Below are positions 6,296 to 7,480 of a stretch of 7,480 nucleotides of DNA, piece after piece. The DNA comes from Oscillospiraceae bacterium (GTDB taxonomy: Bacteria > Bacillota > Clostridia > Oscillospirales > Ruminococcaceae). The position numbers were made by a program, and so were the translations under genes. The DNA lies in contig JAFPYQ010000398.1 in assembly GCA_017394475.1 (NCBI GenBank), forward strand, positions 1-7,480, in the 5' to 3' direction. Below the pieces are notes generated by a model that worked only from the letters and a program-made list of their open reading frames with translations, did no database searches and had not been told where the DNA came from. The stretch's first letter is position 1, and every line of letters starts with the position of its first letter.

Positions 6296-6664
6296 TCATT
6301 CGCTTTCAAGGATATTCATGACTGTAGCGAGCATCCTGTCAGGCTTGAAGGGCTTTACAACAAAATCCAGGGCACCGAGCTTGATAGCCTCTACTACCAT
6401 GCTCTCCTGACCCATAGCAGAACACATGATCACCTTTGCATCGGGATCCTGCTGACGTATCTCATGGAGAGCCTCTATGCCGCTCTTATTGGGCATAGTT
6501 ATATCCATGATGACAAGATCGGGATGCTCTGCAAAATACTGATCACAGGCAGTAAATCCGTCATCCGCCTCTACGATCTCCGTAAAGCCGCCCTCTGTCA
6601 GTGTTTTGGAGATGAGTTTGCGCATGAAAGCCGCATCATCTACGATAAGAATTTTCTTGCTCAT
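6296..6664 (-). CDS. cheY: Chemotaxis response regulator CheY
   Basis: A 122-residue single-domain receiver with no output domain. The acidic pocket is D9-D10, the phospho-acceptor is D54 in LVIMDITMP (50-58), the conserved hydroxyl residue is S82 in IMCSAMGQ (79-86), and the Lys is K104 in VVKPF (102-106). F101 occupies the aromatic switch position (Tyr in E. coli CheY). AFMRKLI and the CSAMGQ-M-V stretch are typical of Bacillus/Clostridia CheY rather than of sporulation or two-component regulators. When phosphorylated, this type of CheY normally acts on the flagellar switch, but no flagellar gene or kinase CheA is in the window, so its target here is uncertain. The ATG at 6664 has GGAGG at 6677-6673, eight bases upstream; part of that site can pair in a small hairpin. 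Confidence 0.96.
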   Translation of the reverse strand: MSKKILIVDDAAFMRKLISKTLTEGGFTEIVEADDGFTACDQYFAEHPDLVIMDITMPNKSGIEALHEIRQQDPDAKVIMCSAMGQESMVVEAIKLGALDFVVKPFKPDRMLATVMNILESE

Positions 6665-6668
6665 AACT

Positions 6669-6689
6669 TCTTCCTCCCTTGACGGAAGA
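6669..6689 (-). promoter_or_regulatory. Small hairpin overlapping the cheY ribosome binding site
   Basis: On the minus strand TCTTCC (6689-6684) can pair with GGAAGA (6674-6669) across a nine-base loop. The 3' arm and loop contain the cheY Shine-Dalgarno GGGAGG (6678-6673), two bases of which would be in the stem. The pairing is weak (six pairs) and may be chance; a role in tuning cheY translation is only inferred. Confidence 0.3.
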
Positions 6690-6747
6690 TGTGCGCTGCA
6701 TTTAACAGCTGTTTCCTGATTCTTTATACTCTTTATCTTTCATCCGG

Positions 6748-6764
6748 GATCCGATCGTCGGATC
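6748..6764 (-). repeat. Perfect 7-bp inverted repeat at the end of the U32-like gene
   Basis: GATCCGA-TCG-TCGGATC is a perfect inverted repeat with a three-base loop that overlaps the stop codon (6765-6763) of the upstream gene. On the minus strand it is followed by CCGGATGAAAGATAAAG, with no U-tract, so termination here is doubtful. I could not identify a convincing promoter in the rest of this 98-bp gap before cheY. A 10-bp palindrome, AACAGCTGTT, lies at 6704-6713. Confidence 0.4.
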
Positions 6765-7480
6765 ACTTTGGTGCAAATATATTAAGTGCCAGTTTGAGCC
6801 TTACCATGTCGCGGTATTCAGGCTTTGCAAGATAGTATACATAGCTTTCCACTACGTTCAGCGGATGCATCGTGCGTCCCTCTATCTTGAAGTGCTCATA
6901 GCCCATGTCCACATATCTCCCGTAAAGGTCATCGGGAGTGATGTGGGTTGGCAGGTTTATGGTCTCAAGGAAATTCTCCTTCAGGGCATTGCATTCAAAT
7001 GTTTTTTCCATCTGAACATTCATTCCCTGCCTCATCCCTGTCATACCGCCGAGAGTCGATAACACAGCCATTTTCAGCTGTTCTTTTCCCAGGAACTCAT
7101 AATGTGCTCCCCTGCGCTTGCAGTTAGGTGCACAGTAGGGACATATCAGTATCTCCACCTTGCTGCGCAGCCTTTCGGGTATCTTTTCGAGAACGGTATA
7201 GTCATTATTGAAATTGTAGTCGAGCACTACAAGGGAATAGTCCTTTTCAAGCTCAGCGATAAGGTCGTCAAAGTCCCTTATCTGCTTGCAGGTGGATGAG
7301 GTCAGCTTGTACTTCGGATAGTTCTTCCTCAGATAGTCCTCCATCACCTGTGTGTTGACGATGGCTTCATTGAAGCCGTTGTCCGCTATCTGCAGCATAC
7401 GGTTGCCGAACTTGTCCGACTTGTGCTCTTCTGTCAGCAGCGGATTTGTCAGCGTGAATCTCAGCGGGATATGTCTGCTG
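6763..7480 (-). CDS. Peptidase U32-like (TIM-barrel, cysteine-cluster) protein, C-terminal fragment (partial)
   Basis: The frame is open to the window edge, giving 238 visible residues from the first full codon (7479); the true start lies outside, so the internal Met at 7398 is not the start. Residues about 35-47 (FNEAIVNTQVMED), TSSTCKQI (60-67) and SLVVLDYNFNN (82-92) alternate like strands and helices of a TIM barrel. F-K-I-E-G-R (197-202), followed by an aromatic-rich helix with YYLAKPEYR, recalls the L-K-I-E-G-R motif of U32-family proteins (YegQ/RlhA, UbiU/UbiV). Cys64, Cys113, Cys116 and Cys120 (ICPYCAPNCKRRGAHYE) and Cys163 could bind an iron-sulfur cluster, as known for several U32 proteins, although the spacing is not the UbiU/UbiV spacing. 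Known U32 members act in RNA or quinone hydroxylation or in proteolysis; which applies here cannot be told. It precedes cheY by 98 bp. The family assignment is from recalled motifs. Confidence 0.55.
   Translation of the reverse strand, partial: SRHIPLRFTLTNPLLTEEHKSDKFGNRMLQIADNGFNEAIVNTQVMEDYLRKNYPKYKLTSSTCKQIRDFDDLIAELEKDYSLVVLDYNFNNDYTVLEKIPERLRSKVEILICPYCAPNCKRRGAHYEFLGKEQLKMAVLSTLGGMTGMRQGMNVQMEKTFECNALKENFLETINLPTHITPDDLYGRYVDMGYEHFKIEGRTMHPLNVVESYVYYLAKPEYRDMVRLKLALNIFAPK

Overview
The window looks like a chromosomal piece of a Gram-positive anaerobe of the Clostridia, most likely a Ruminococcus-like member of the Oscillospirales. This is inferred from several things: CheC and CheD are present with a Bacillus-type CheY, Shine-Dalgarno sequences are strong, the base composition is moderate (roughly half G+C by eye), MutL carries a Gram-positive-type endonuclease motif, and a Firmicutes-style hfq is followed by an HlyD-like adaptor and a YggS-family gene. 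No rRNA, tRNA, CRISPR array, transposase or prophage gene is visible.

All nine genes that can be supported lie on the minus strand and are read from high to low coordinates. In order of transcription they are: a 5'-truncated gene with peptidase-U32-like features (7480-6763), cheY (6664-6296), cheC (6277-5633), cheD (5571-5098), mutL (5031-2872), miaA (2866-1922), hfq (1801-1571), an HlyD-like membrane-anchored adaptor (1555-71), and the first 26 codons of a yggS-like gene that runs off the window (78-1). The gaps are 98, 18, 61, 66, 5, 120 and 15 bp, followed by an 8-bp overlap, so the whole set could be one or a few polycistronic transcripts. Plus-strand open frames in this window are shadows of these genes.

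The window divides into three functional blocks. The first is a compact chemotaxis adaptation module: CheY, its phosphatase CheC, and the receptor deamidase CheD that CheC binds. No CheA, CheW, CheB, CheR or receptor gene is visible. The second is the widely conserved mutL-miaA-hfq cluster (mismatch repair, tRNA i6A37 synthesis, RNA chaperone). The third is the HlyD-like/yggS pair.

The intergenic regions also hold signals. A well-formed extended -10 promoter overlaps the miaA stop codon and would give hfq its own leader, which contains several small inverted repeats. A 13-bp imperfect hairpin lies between cheD and mutL, and a small hairpin covers part of the cheY ribosome binding site. I did not find an obviously new biological system. 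The most unusual points are the chemotaxis trio attached to the mutL operon, the U32-like gene at its head, and the structured hfq leader.
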